Shown: positions 26,909-35,475, counted from the stretch's first letter. The stretch is DNA of 40,245 bases from an uncultured Bacteroidota bacterium (GCA_937877085.1 CALEEY010000146.1:1-40245), one strand, 5' to 3'. The notes: generated by a model not told the origin, from the letters alone. Program-made: numbers and translations.

Positions 26909-28365
26909 GAACGGGAGGTGGACCGTCAAAAAAGGCTGTTGGCAAAAACCAACGAAGCGCTCGAGGTGAGCAGTGAACAGGCCTCTGTTTTTGCCGCCCA
27001 GGCATCGGAGGCCACGCACGAAAAAAGTCGCTTTCTGGCTAATATGAGCCATGAAATTCGCACGCCGATGAATGCCATTATCGGCTTTACGGATCTTCTG
27101 TCGAGACGTACGGAAGATGCCGAAACAAAAAAATATGTCCAACACATTCAGGCCTCTAGCCGATCCCTCCTTACGCTCATAAACGACATTCTAGATCTCT
27201 CCAAAGTCGAAGCAGGAAAACTGGATATTGTCCCCGAGGCAATGAGTCTTGTCGGTTTGGTTGATGAAATGCCGTTGATGTTTGCCCAGAAAGCGGAGTC
27301 CAAGGGAATTTATTTTGATTGTGTGGCTCATTCTTCCATACCTCCAGCTCTCGTGTTGGACGAAACCCGGATCCGACAGATTTTGATAAATCTGATCGGT
27401 AATGCCATCAAATTTACATCGGAGGGCGGCGTACGGGTAGAGGCCAGAGCCGAACCGTTTGCAACCGATGGCCCCAATCAAACAACCGTTCTATTCCGGA
27501 TCGAAGACACCGGTATCGACATCCCGGAAGAGCAAAATACTACTGTTTTTGGCGCGTTTGACCAGGTTAAGGGTCAGTCTCAACAAGCGTACGGAGGAAC
27601 GGGCTTGGGTCTTGCTATTGCCAGTAAGTTGGTGGAATTGATGGGAGGGCGGATCTACCTGGACAGCACTCCCGGGAAAGGATCGGTATTTATGGTGCGG
27701 ATACCCAGTGTCGATGTCTTGAAAAGCAAGGCGGTTTCCGTTAAGAAGGATGCGGCAACAGGAGGACAGATTCGCTTCCGGGGTGCAACAGTTCTGGTAG
27801 CCGACGACATCACGCTAAACCGAGAGTTGGTTCGCGAAATGCTTGCGGCATCTGGCTTGACGGTCTTAGAGGCTGCTAACGGCCACCAGGTGCTGGACAT
27901 TGCCGGGTCTAAACCGATTGATTTATTGCTGCTCGATTTACATATGCCCCTTTTAAATGGCTTGGGCGTCCCGGACGAACTCGGCCGCTCCAAAAAAGGA
28001 CGCACTTTTCCTGTCTTGGGATTTTCGGCTTCCGTTATGGGTGAAGAGGCCGACTCTTTTATCAAACGAACCGACGCCTTTGTGGCCAAGCCCGTTACTC
28101 AAGATATTCTATTGGAAGCGATTGCGGCCTTTTTGCCGTTCGACCGACTGGAACCGCCTGCGTCCTCACCCATTTCGACATCGGAGGAGGCTCCCGGGCC
28201 CTCGGTTCCTACGGACCCCGCATTGGGGGCACTTTTGGAGGACGCCCGCATGCGCTGGCAGGACCTGACGTATCGTCAAACGGTCAATGAATTTGTCAGT
28301 ATCCTTGGCCTGTATTCCATAGGGCAGGAAATATTTGTGGGTTATCAATGCGCATTTGCGCTCGC

Positions 28366-29133
28366 TCAGCTATTGGCTAGCCGGCGTATCGCTATAAACA
28401 CGAGTATAAAAGCTGTGTAACTAATGAAGAAAGGGATTATGTAGTTTGCCCAACCTAGACATAGCATCACACCCATAATCAGAACCTGAAACCCCAGCCC
28501 AAACGAAGACACAGCGGTCATCAGTAATTGCGGCATATGCTCGCCAACCGGGGCTTTCTTGTCTAACCCAAAAATAATCTTATCGAACCCGCCGTTCAAA
28601 AGATAATAGGCGCCGAACAAAGTATCAACATGACGCTGCTGCTCTCCAGGCATGGCAATAGGCGACGTATGCTCGAACACACGACTGGTTTTATCGCCGT
28701 TAACCTTGTTTCGGAGAATGACATAGTAATAATTATACAGCGTGCCTTGTAGCTGCAGGCCTAAAAAAGCCATCAACATGAATAGTATCGACCCTTCTGC
28801 TACATACCATATACTAAGTAGGAAGAAGAAGTTGAGGATAATGTCGGCGACCGAATCCAAATAACGACCGGTATAAGACGGCGTTTTTTTAACTCTGGCT
28901 AACTCACCATCAGCGGCATCTAAAATCGATTTTACGATGAGGAAAAAAAACGCCGCCCAATATTGATGGTTGATGATGCACACTATTGCAATAATACCCG
29001 CAACAGTAAACAGCAAAGTGACGTGTATTGGCGTCATATTGGTGTCTTTAAGCGCATTAGCGATCTGGCGGGCAATCGGTCTGCCGTAATCAGACAGATC
29101 CAAAAATCGATGCTCGGTGGGTAGTTTAGACAT
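28366..29133 (-). CDS. CDP-alcohol phosphatidyltransferase family membrane protein
   Basis: A 255-residue membrane enzyme with the complete family motif DAADGELARVKK...GRYLDSVAD, i.e. D-x2-DG-x2-AR-x8-G-x3-D-x3-D. About six hydrophobic segments follow or flank it. The family transfers a phosphatidyl or similar group from a CDP-activated donor to an alcohol (inositol, glycerol, serine and others); the acceptor is not evident. The gene is complete although it sits inside the inserted segment. Its base composition is somewhat more AT-rich than neighbouring genes, in line with a foreign origin. Confidence 0.87.
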   Translation of the reverse strand: MSKLPTEHRFLDLSDYGRPIARQIANALKDTNMTPIHVTLLFTVAGIIAIVCIINHQYWAAFFFLIVKSILDAADGELARVKKTPSYTGRYLDSVADIILNFFFLLSIWYVAEGSILFMLMAFLGLQLQGTLYNYYYVILRNKVNGDKTSRVFEHTSPIAMPGEQQRHVDTLFGAYYLLNGGFDKIIFGLDKKAPVGEHMPQLLMTAVSSFGLGFQVLIMGVMLCLGWANYIIPFFISYTAFILVFIAIRRLANS

Positions 29134-29701
29134 TTTGGTTTATATATATCCTGCGGACAATGCGTATGTTTTAGCTATATGAAGGATAGACAGGCTCTGA
29201 GGGCAGAGTTTACTCAGTCTCGTCCGCGGCGATTACCGACCGTGCAAGGCCCGATGCGGCTTTTTTAATGCTCTTTTATGTCTGGGGTTGCATCAGTAAA
29301 AGCAGCGCGCAGTATGACCGTTACAGGAAAAAATACAATCGAATACGAGCCAGCACATAAGACATAAATCCTTTTCACAGATCCGGAACTCGCTACCATG
29401 ACTCCGATATGGCTTTATTTGCCCAAGTAATCCAACATTACCTGACAGCTCACAGAGCCGATATACCGTCTAAAACCGCTTTTTCGACGTGGGCTGCTGC
29501 CTCCGCATTGATACAAGGATCGTCGAGTTTACCATTCGGTCCATGCTGCAGCGATTTAATCACAAAAATGTTTCATGGCATCTTGTAATCCGCCAGCAGA
29601 ATAAGCGTACCGTCTTGACGAACCGTACCGCAGTCTCCTATCTCGCCGGTACCGATCTGGCAGATCGCTTTGCTAATATTCTATGCCCTCTATATTTTCA
29701 T
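29134..29701. other. Noncoding stretch within the inserted segment
   Basis: No convincing gene on either strand. A short minus-strand reading ending at 29573 (...GTGEIGDCGTVRQDG) has a protein-like look but no start and no match I recognise. Near 29246-29266 an AAGGCC/GGCTTT hairpin followed by T residues could be a plus-strand terminator, though no plus-strand gene precedes it. The ORF at 29489-29722 is not supported. The stretch is probably intergenic DNA of the donor organism. Confidence 0.45.
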
Positions 29702-30121
29702 TTATCCAAGTTGGAAATGTAGGCGCTCGTCGTCCGGCGCAGTGACCTTAACCTTCTTCCCGGTCGGGTCTTGTGCCAACATCGCGAAGGCTGTTGCGTT
29801 ATCGTCTTTGGCAGTACGAGAAACAAAGCGTTCACCACTAATTGTCTCTCCAATAATCACTGCATGCGCACCACCGTCTCGTTCGTGGTGCACTGTATAG
29901 GAGATGATTGACCCGCTTTGTGGGTCGGCGCACACCTTACAGGCCGGCAATTCATTACTACTAATGACCGTTTCAGTGTTGCCCCAATCAATACTGCTGG
30001 GCCTGCGTGAATAAATTCCGCTGGCATGCTTGGACAACATGCCACCGTTCGCCGTCACCATGGCGAAACTATCGGGTCTTTTCCGTGCCTGCCAAACAGC
30101 TTCCGCAAGAGCATGCATATG
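29702..30121 (-). pseudogene. C-terminal fragment of a thiolase-like acetyl-CoA acetyltransferase
   Basis: The minus-strand frame reads MHALAEAVWQARKRPDSF, then AMVTANGGMLSKHASGIYS, which matches the end of the thiolase fold in thiolase-like proteins of the acetyl-CoA acetyltransferase type, including the TANGG and KHA elements. The accessory C-terminal OB-like domain follows and ends at 29702. Upstream of about 30121 the match stops and the DNA belongs to the kinase, so the N-terminal two thirds are missing. The ORF-track start at 30208 is in kinase sequence. No function is expected. Confidence 0.72.
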
Positions 30122-30308
30122 GAGTCTTTTGGCGACCAAATGTCGGCATACGGAGAGCAATATGGCTTTGCGCCGCTTGTTCACTGGGGAAAAACGGTTT
30201 CCGGACACTCAAAACATTTTGAGTTGGAAGAGCTCATGATGGCCTTTAATCAGTTTCCTAAATTTATAGATCATCCGAACCCATAAGCGCCTTGCTTAGG
30301 GTTTACTT

Positions 30309-31444
30309 TTGAATGCACCTATGAACGAGCCTCGCGGACACATTTTAGTGGTTGACGACACCCCGAAGAACATTCAGGTGCTCGGAAGCATGCTTCGAGA
30401 GGCCGGGTACGCGATCAATGTTGCGACGAATGGAGAACAGGCTCTTGAAACGCTTGATCGGATTGAGCCCGATTTAATTCTCCTGGATGTGATCATCCCC
30501 GTCATGGACGGATTTGAGACCTGCCGTCGCATTAAGGCCAATGAGTGACTTGCCCAAATTCCCGTCGTTTTTCTGACGGCAAAAGTCGAAATGGATGATA
30601 TTGTGACTGGTTTTGAGCTTGGAGCCGTCGACTACATAACCAAGCCCTTTCATTCGGCTGAACTTTTGCGCCGGGTAGAAACCCACATCTCCCTAGGAGT
30701 CCTTCGTAGAGAACTGGCGGAGAAAGTCACGCAGCTGACGGGGGCAATGGCCAAATTGAGATGCTTCACCGGGAACAGGACGCGTTTTTACGGCACGAAT
30801 TGAATAATGTGATCGGGCCTATTGCTGGGTATGCCGAAATGCTGCGTTCTCAATTGGGGGAGCAGCTCGATGAAAGACAGAAAAAATGGCTCGCGGCCAT
30901 CATGCAAGGCACCGTAAGCATGAAGCAGATGCTGGATCAAATTAAAAAACTTCAGGAATTTGAGCGCGGAAGTCAATCCCTTCATTTAATGCCGGTCCCA
31001 ATCGTGGGTATTTTGTCCGACGTGATCGGCGATGTGGCCACCTACTTTAAAGGGGCCATTCCCATTTTCTTTGACCCGGAGGCCTGCCTAGACGCCAAAA
31101 TTCAGGCCGATTTAGCCTTTTTGCCCGGGGTTTTCAAAAATCTTCTAAAAAACGCTGTCGAACACGTCCAGGCCCTAGATGAGCCTAGCCGCAGAGTCGA
31201 CGTGTACTGCAGCGTGGAGCCCACGGCCGTTCTCATTTCGGTCCAGAATGGAGGAGCGGTCATCCCCCCGGAACGGTTGGCCACCTTTTTTGACAAGTTT
31301 AATACCACCAAGGGCAATGATGGCGGCACGGGTTTGGGAACCACGTATGCCCGAATTGTAACCGAGGCGCATGGGGGGACCGTATCTGTGTGGTCTAGTG
31401 AAGACCAGGGAACGCTTGTTTCTGTTCGATTGCCGCTGGTGTAG
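30309..31444 (+). pseudogene. Response regulator-histidine kinase fusion, disrupted by TGA and a frameshift
   Basis: The first ORF is a receiver domain (ILVVDDTPKNIQVLGSML, phospho-acceptor in LILLDVIIPVMDG) that meets TGA at 30546-30548. The same frame continues IPVVFLTAK and DYITKPF, the rest of a receiver. A coiled linker follows to about 30757, where the frame changes: adding one G restores KLEMLHREQDAFLRHELNN, the phospho-acceptor helix of a kinase. The HATPase part (NLLKNAVEHV, GGTGLGTTYARIVTEAHGGTVSVW) ends at 31444. The repaired length is a multiple of three. The gene starts 22 bp after the hybrid kinase tail (or 34 bp if ATG 30321 is used), probably in one operon. Confidence 0.75.
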
Positions 31445-31482
31445 GCCGCTGGGGTAACCAGTTGATGTAGGCCGCGCCAACC

Positions 31483-31498
31483 GCTTGTTATCACAAGC
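31483..31498. promoter_or_regulatory. Operator-like palindrome D (GCTTGTTATCACAAGC)
   Basis: A perfect 6-4-6 palindrome with the same TTGT-TATC-ACAA core as site A and a G/C swap in the outer base pair. It lies 178 bp upstream of the proposed GntR start and 77 bp upstream of site E. Two sites before the regulator gene fit autoregulation, possibly with cooperative binding. Function is inferred. Confidence 0.6.
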
Positions 31499-31559
31499 TG
31501 GATTGAGAGATGTTCGCGTGGAATGGAAAACTATTGGTCCATTCGCGCTTATGATAGCT

Positions 31560-31575
31560 ACTTGTCATAACACGT
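31560..31575. promoter_or_regulatory. Operator-like palindrome E (ACTTGTCATAACACGT)
   Basis: One mismatch from ACTTGTNATNACAAGT. It lies 85 bp before ATG 31661 and only 10 bp before the alternative GTG at 31586. It is the second copy in the GntR promoter region. Confidence 0.58.
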
Positions 31576-31660
31576 ATGGAATTAGTTGGTCACTAACACT
31601 ACTTTGTTTGCGCCCGACGTTGTTTTCATCGGGAATATCGAATTTAACTCCGCAATCGAA

Positions 31661-32470
31661 ATGGCTGCTGCACGACCTCGACATGAAGAAGTAAGCGACT
31701 GGCTTCGCGAACGAATGGAGTCTGGTGCATTCTTGGAGGATGACCAGCTTCCTTCTGAAAATCAACTCGGCACCCGTTTTGGCGTCAGTCGCATTACGGT
31801 CCGGAGGGCGCTTCAAACACTGGAGGGGGAGGGACTAATCTATCGCAAACAAGGGCTTGGGTCCTTTGTTAAGGATAATCGGATTCACCACGGCCTTGTT
31901 CGCCTCACCGATTTCGTCGAGGATATGGAGGCCGCCGGATTAACGCCTCAATCCATCGTCCTTCACCAGGGGATGGAATCCGCGGGGGTTCGCGTTGCTG
32001 AGGCTCTTGGGGTGGCCGAGGGGGCGCCTGTTTACCGGGTGGATCGGTTGAGAAAGGGAGACGGCGACCCGCTCGCGTTCGATCGGACGTGGCTACCGCC
32101 TTTTTACGCCCATTTAATAGAAAAACACGACCTGCGCACGTCTTCGATCTATTCTATTTTAGAAAACCATTATGATATTAGCGTGTTTCGCGGGCGGTTT
32201 CGAATTGAGTCCGTAAACGCCCCCAACGATGTGGCTCAGCATCTGGATGTGCCTTGGGGAAGGGCGCTCATGCTAATCGAGAGGACTTCGTTTACTGAGG
32301 CCAATCAGTGCTTTTATTATCAACAACGGTTTTACCGCTCCGACCGGGTTGCCTACGAACTGGAGCTACTGCGTGGAACCTCTAAAAGCCAAAAATCAGG
32401 CCTGCCGCTCAAAGAATTTGAGCCGATTTTCAAGAAAGATGCAGATCACTCCAGGGAAGCCGTTCAATAA
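31661..32470 (+). CDS. GntR-family transcriptional regulator with UTRA domain (HutC subfamily), candidate sulfur-oxidation regulator
   Basis: A 269-residue regulator. The winged-helix domain is at the N-terminus (LPSENQLGTRFGVSRITVRRAL and LEGEGLIYRKQGLGSFV), and a UTRA effector domain follows (VYRVDRLRKGDGDPLAFDRTWLPP, ending with YYQQRFYRSDRVAYEL). I start it at ATG 31661; the ORF-track start at 31586 adds residues unlike the family. UTRA domains bind small ligands, often sugars or organic acids; here no ligand can be named. Operators D and E stand upstream, and the same palindrome precedes three sulfur-oxidation operons. The 3' end overlaps convergent moeA by 41 nt. Confidence 0.88.
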   Translation: MAAARPRHEEVSDWLRERMESGAFLEDDQLPSENQLGTRFGVSRITVRRALQTLEGEGLIYRKQGLGSFVKDNRIHHGLVRLTDFVEDMEAAGLTPQSIVLHQGMESAGVRVAEALGVAEGAPVYRVDRLRKGDGDPLAFDRTWLPPFYAHLIEKHDLRTSSIYSILENHYDISVFRGRFRIESVNAPNDVAQHLDVPWGRALMLIERTSFTEANQCFYYQQRFYRSDRVAYELELLRGTSKSQKSGLPLKEFEPIFKKDADHSREAVQ

Positions 32471-33656
32471 AAACGACTGACCCCTGTGTGAGCGATTCTT
32501 CTCCGGCTGGAAGATGCAAAATACAATTCGCCCGAACCACCGAGCCATATAGATTGGAGCCCTGAGGGCCTTTCATGGAAACGGAATACCTTCCGTCGGC
32601 ATCTTGACTGGCCACGGCCCGAGAGAAGTAGTGAAGATCTTTCACTTTTTGAACATCTTCCGCCAAAAAAGCTTTGGTCAGCGGAGCGATCGGTGTTCGG
32701 CCTAAAAATCGTCGAATGAGGGGGCGCGCATACATCGCGAAACACATGGCGGTGCTAACGGGGTTGCCCGGCAGGCCAAGAACGAGCGCCGAGCCCAGTT
32801 TTCCAAAAACTAGTGGTTTTCCTGGTCGCTGCTTCACTTTCCAGAAAAGGGGCTCAAATCCCATATCGTCGAGCACCTGTTTAACGAAATCGTGGTCCCC
32901 AACCGATACCCCTCCGGAAAACAGAATGAGATCTGCCCCGCTGTTTTTTTGGATCGCTGCTCGAATGTCGGAAGGGGCGTCCGCGGCGTGGTCATAGCTG
33001 TCGCAAATCCCTCCCTCCGAGAGGACCTGTGCACGCAGGCTGGGGCCATTCGAATTTCTGATTTGGCTTGGACCTGGTGTTTGGTCGGGGGCCACTATTT
33101 CATTGCCCGAGGAGATAATCGCAACCAATGGCCTGCGCACTACCGCCGGCGAGTGACAGCCGAGCGTTGCGAGCATGCCCACTACGGGAGGCGTAATGAG
33201 CGTACCGGCCGAAAACACCTCCTCTCCGGCCCGAATGTCCTCGCCGGCAGGCCGTATGTGCTTGCCGATCGTTATGGGGGATGAAAAAGTTACCCAGCCT
33301 CCGTTTTCGAGGGCATGTTCGCGCGGTACAATGGTGTTTGCGCCGCTAGGGATGGGGGCGCCCGTCATTATTCGTGAGCAAGTACCTGGCACGATGGTCT
33401 CCTGCGGCATCATGCCGGCGGCAATATGCTCGACCATCCGGAAGGGTGGGTGGGCGTGTGGGGAGTCTTCGCCCAACCGAACAGCAAATCCATCCATTGC
33501 GGAACTTGCAAACGGTGGAACGTTTTCTGAGCTAACCAACCGCTGGCTGAGGGTTCGACCTAGCGCGTCAGACAACGCGCATGTTTCAGACGCAAGCACG
33601 CGCGATTCACCCAAAACAATCTGTTGCGCCTCTTCAAATGAAATGAATGTTCGCAT
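32430..33656 (-). CDS. moeA: Molybdopterin molybdenumtransferase MoeA
   Basis: A 408-residue protein of normal MoeA length. Motifs include PPFASSAMDGFAV near the N-terminus, IMTGAPIPSGANTIVP, the MoCF-binding region FSGGVSVGDHDFVK and VFGKLGSALVLGLPGNPVS. MoeA inserts molybdate into adenylylated molybdopterin. It supplies cofactor to the soeA-like enzyme, the only molybdoenzyme seen here. The neighbouring GntR gene is convergent and overlaps it, and no copy of the palindrome lies upstream of moeA. Confidence 0.95.
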   Translation of the reverse strand: MRTFISFEEAQQIVLGESRVLASETCALSDALGRTLSQRLVSSENVPPFASSAMDGFAVRLGEDSPHAHPPFRMVEHIAAGMMPQETIVPGTCSRIMTGAPIPSGANTIVPREHALENGGWVTFSSPITIGKHIRPAGEDIRAGEEVFSAGTLITPPVVGMLATLGCHSPAVVRRPLVAIISSGNEIVAPDQTPGPSQIRNSNGPSLRAQVLSEGGICDSYDHAADAPSDIRAAIQKNSGADLILFSGGVSVGDHDFVKQVLDDMGFEPLFWKVKQRPGKPLVFGKLGSALVLGLPGNPVSTAMCFAMYARPLIRRFLGRTPIAPLTKAFLAEDVQKVKDLHYFSRAVASQDADGRYSVSMKGPQGSNLYGSVVRANCILHLPAGEESLTQGSVVFIERLPWSDLHLS

Positions 33657-33729
33657 TTATACGGGTCTGCTTTAGTAGATTTTAGCGACTCCCAAGATAG
33701 GCCCTTTCATTCCTTCTTTCTCGACCATT

Positions 33730-35025
33730 ATGATTAGATTTGACTTCACAGGAACGGACCCCTTCGTAGACAAACGTCAGTGGGATGGCGTCGTGCGCCG
33801 CGCCCGCGCGGCGCACCAGGCGGTTCTTTCGGGCACCGGCGCCGGTAGCGAATGGTTGGGGTGGCGGCGCATTCTCGACCAGCCAAACGATGCGCTCCTA
33901 GAGGATATTGCCACACTGGGAGAAGAAATTGCTGCACGAGCCGACGTTTTATTGTGCGTCGGAATCGGCGGTTCTTTTTTGGGGTCTGAGGCCATTATTC
34001 AGGCGCTTTCACCCTATTTCCGTTCGCCGTCTGCACCCCAGGATGACGGATCCAAGCCCCTGCAGGTTCTATTTGCCGGGCATCATTTGTCCTCGGCCTA
34101 CCTGACCGACCTGTTGGCTCATCTCGAGGGAAAATCTGTTTACGTCAATGTGATTTCCAAAAGCGGGACCACGCTCGAGCCTGCGGTTGCCTTTAGAATC
34201 ATTCGGTCTTGGATGGAAAGTCGGTTTGAGGATTGCGATCGCAGAATTATTGCCACTACCGACGAGGCTAAAGGAGCCCTTCGAAAGCTGGCCCAGGAAA
34301 AAGGCTATAGGACGTATACCATTTCCGACGACGTGGGGGGGCGGTTTTCCGTACTGACGCCCGTCGGCCTGTTGCCCATAGCGGCTGCCGGCTTTGACAT
34401 CCGTTCCTTGTTTTATGGGGCCGTCGCCATGATGGCTGAGCTCCAAGAGGAAGAGGGAAATCCGGCTATTGAATACGCGGTGCGCCGATACGCGCTTCAT
34501 GAGAAAGGATATACGACCGAGATCATGTCGGTGTTTGAGCCTCGGCTCGCAGGTGTCGGGGCCTGGTGGCAGCAGTTGTTCGGAGAGAGCGAGGGCAAGG
34601 AGGGCAAGGGGCTATTCCCGGCGGTCTGTACTTTTTCGACCGACCTGCACTCGCTGGGGCAATACATTCAGGCTGGCCGCAGAAATCTCATCGAAACGTT
34701 CTTGGTCGCCGAAAAGGACCGGGCCACCGTGCTTGTTCCACCGGATAGCGGCAATTTGGATGGCCTAAACTATTTGACGGGGGTGCCGCTTCAAAACATT
34801 AATAAAGCCGCCTATGAGGGCACTTCCAAGGCCCACCTTCAAGGGGGTGTACCCATTCAGCACCTGACCATCTCCATGGTAAACGAAGAAAACCTAGGAA
34901 GACTGGTGTACTTCTTCGAGCATGCTGTATCGATTGGCGGTTACCTGTTGGGGGTTAATCCGTTTGATCAACCCGGGGTGGAAGCATATAAAATGGAGAT
35001 GTTCAACCTGTTAGGAAAACCCTAG
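33730..35025 (+). CDS. pgi: Glucose-6-phosphate isomerase
   Basis: A 431-residue enzyme of the short bacterial type. Signatures: GIGGSFLGSEAI, VISKSGTTLEPAVAF (phosphate binding), DVGGRFSVLTPVGLLP, WWQQLFGESEGKEGKGL (catalytic glutamate) and NPFDQPGVEAYK at the C-terminus. It interconverts glucose-6-phosphate and fructose-6-phosphate in glycolysis and gluconeogenesis. It is divergent from moeA with a 73-bp gap and is followed by a strong terminator. Confidence 0.96.
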   Translation: MIRFDFTGTDPFVDKRQWDGVVRRARAAHQAVLSGTGAGSEWLGWRRILDQPNDALLEDIATLGEEIAARADVLLCVGIGGSFLGSEAIIQALSPYFRSPSAPQDDGSKPLQVLFAGHHLSSAYLTDLLAHLEGKSVYVNVISKSGTTLEPAVAFRIIRSWMESRFEDCDRRIIATTDEAKGALRKLAQEKGYRTYTISDDVGGRFSVLTPVGLLPIAAAGFDIRSLFYGAVAMMAELQEEEGNPAIEYAVRRYALHEKGYTTEIMSVFEPRLAGVGAWWQQLFGESEGKEGKGLFPAVCTFSTDLHSLGQYIQAGRRNLIETFLVAEKDRATVLVPPDSGNLDGLNYLTGVPLQNINKAAYEGTSKAHLQGGVPIQHLTISMVNEENLGRLVYFFEHAVSIGGYLLGVNPFDQPGVEAYKMEMFNLLGKP

Positions 35026-35048
35026 TCGATTTGGCGTGCTGCAAGGAG

Positions 35049-35076
35049 AAAAAGACCGTTTTTTTCGGCCCTTTTT
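35049..35076 (+). terminator. Intrinsic terminator after pgi
   Basis: AAAAAGACCG, a T7 loop and CGGCCCTTTTT form a stem with one small internal mismatch, ending in a T tract 24 bp after the pgi stop. Confidence 0.7.
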
Positions 35077-35100
35077 GTCAAATTCTTTCAACGGTTGCCC

Positions 35101-35169
35101 GTGGAAAAGCCGTTGAAATATTGTGTCTAGAAGAAAATTAACCCGGGGCTTGTGGAAGGCCGTTGAAAA
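35101..35169. repeat. GTGGAA(AA/GG)CCGTTGAAA direct repeats
   Basis: GTGGAAAAGCCGTTGAAA at 35101-35118 and GTGGAAGGCCGTTGAAAA at 35152-35169, about 50 bp apart. An inverted half, TTTCAACGG, is at 35086-35094, giving a 9-bp inverted repeat with the first copy. GTGGAA resembles part of a DnaA box on the minus strand. Confidence 0.65.
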
Positions 35170-35237
35170 CCCCTCCTTTATTTTGAAACACCCAACGAAA
35201 AATACACACCCTTATTTTTGTTAATACCTCCCGCTCC

Positions 35238-35246
35238 TTATCCACA
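35238..35246 (+). promoter_or_regulatory. Perfect DnaA box TTATCCACA
   Basis: TTATCCACA is the strongest consensus DnaA-binding 9-mer. One occurrence in a short noncoding region is suggestive but could be chance, so its weight depends on the partial boxes and repeats around it. Confidence 0.5.
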
Positions 35247-35252
35247 ATATGG

Positions 35253-35475
35253 GTGTTAATGAGTGTTGATATGTTTAAAGGTCGTCACCCAAAGAGCTCC
35301 TATTAAAAATATCCGCCCACCCTTCGGTGCAGTTTGCGGAAAACATTCAACAATCCAATTAACAAATGCGTGTCAATAAGAGTTGGTAAGTATGTTTCAC
35401 ACAAATCCACACCCTCTACTACTATGTTCTACTATTTAATCTTTCTTTCTTTTAATAAGAGTTAGAATATGCATG
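35253..35475 (+). repeat. Three iteron-like repeats (GTGTnAATaAGaGTTg...TATG)
   Basis: Related copies begin at 35253 (GTGTTAATGAGTGTTGATATG), 35370 (GTGTCAATAAGAGTTGGTAAG, then TATGTTT) and 35449 (TTTTAATAAGAGTTAGAATA, then TGCATG). The spacing is uneven, 117 and 79 bp. The match is degenerate but the AATAAGAGTT core is exact in the last two. Confidence 0.5.

Larger units (their letters stand above)
28315..30120. other. Inserted foreign DNA segment inside the hybrid kinase
   Basis: This segment separates two halves of the kinase tail. It holds, on the minus strand, the C-terminal part of a thiolase-like gene, a 568-bp noncoding stretch, a complete CDP-alcohol phosphatidyltransferase gene and perhaps the first codons of a third gene (MRIDNPQIFPALW). 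Genes at both ends are truncated. No transposase, terminal inverted repeat or clear target duplication is visible. Both borders are uncertain by about 10-15 bp. It is either a fragment integrated by illegitimate recombination or a chimeric join in the assembly. Confidence 0.65.
26909..30286 (+). pseudogene. Hybrid histidine kinase-receiver gene, split by a 1.8-kb insertion
   Basis: The part at 26918-28320 has a coiled coil, HisKA (FLANMSHEIRTPMNAIIGFTDLL), HATPase (NLIGNAIKFTSEGG, GTGLGLAIASKL) and a receiver domain (LLLLDLHMPLLNG) followed by a WQDLTYRQTVNEFVS tail. The tail breaks off there. Its expected continuation, GDQMSAYGEQYGF...FELEELMMAFNQFPKFID, resumes at about 30121 and ends at TAA 30286. 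The N-terminus has no start in frame: TAG at 26906 is two codons or so upstream of the coiled coil, and removing one G nearby would join it to the CBM2 frame (NLEEV + EREVDRQKR). So the gene is broken at both ends. Confidence 0.72.

Noticed and set aside
28166-28348. Minus-strand 60-residue ORF downstream of the CDP-alcohol transferase
   Set aside because: It runs from the insert across the junction into antisense kinase sequence; only the first few codons could belong to a donor gene.
28315-30120. Insertion sequence or transposon in the hybrid kinase
   Set aside because: No transposase, terminal inverted repeats or target duplication could be found at the borders.
30026-30286. Plus-strand 86-residue ORF as an independent gene
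   Set aside because: Its second half is the displaced tail of the hybrid kinase, and its first half is antisense to the thiolase fragment.
888-30548. Reassignment of UGA as a sense codon, prompted by in-frame TGA in three kinase-related genes
   Set aside because: Intact genes here stop at TGA in normal places (pdo-side and kinase ends, mobA region, YeeE1 ends TGA), and each TGA-bearing gene also has a frameshift or TAA/TAG. Gene decay or error is simpler.
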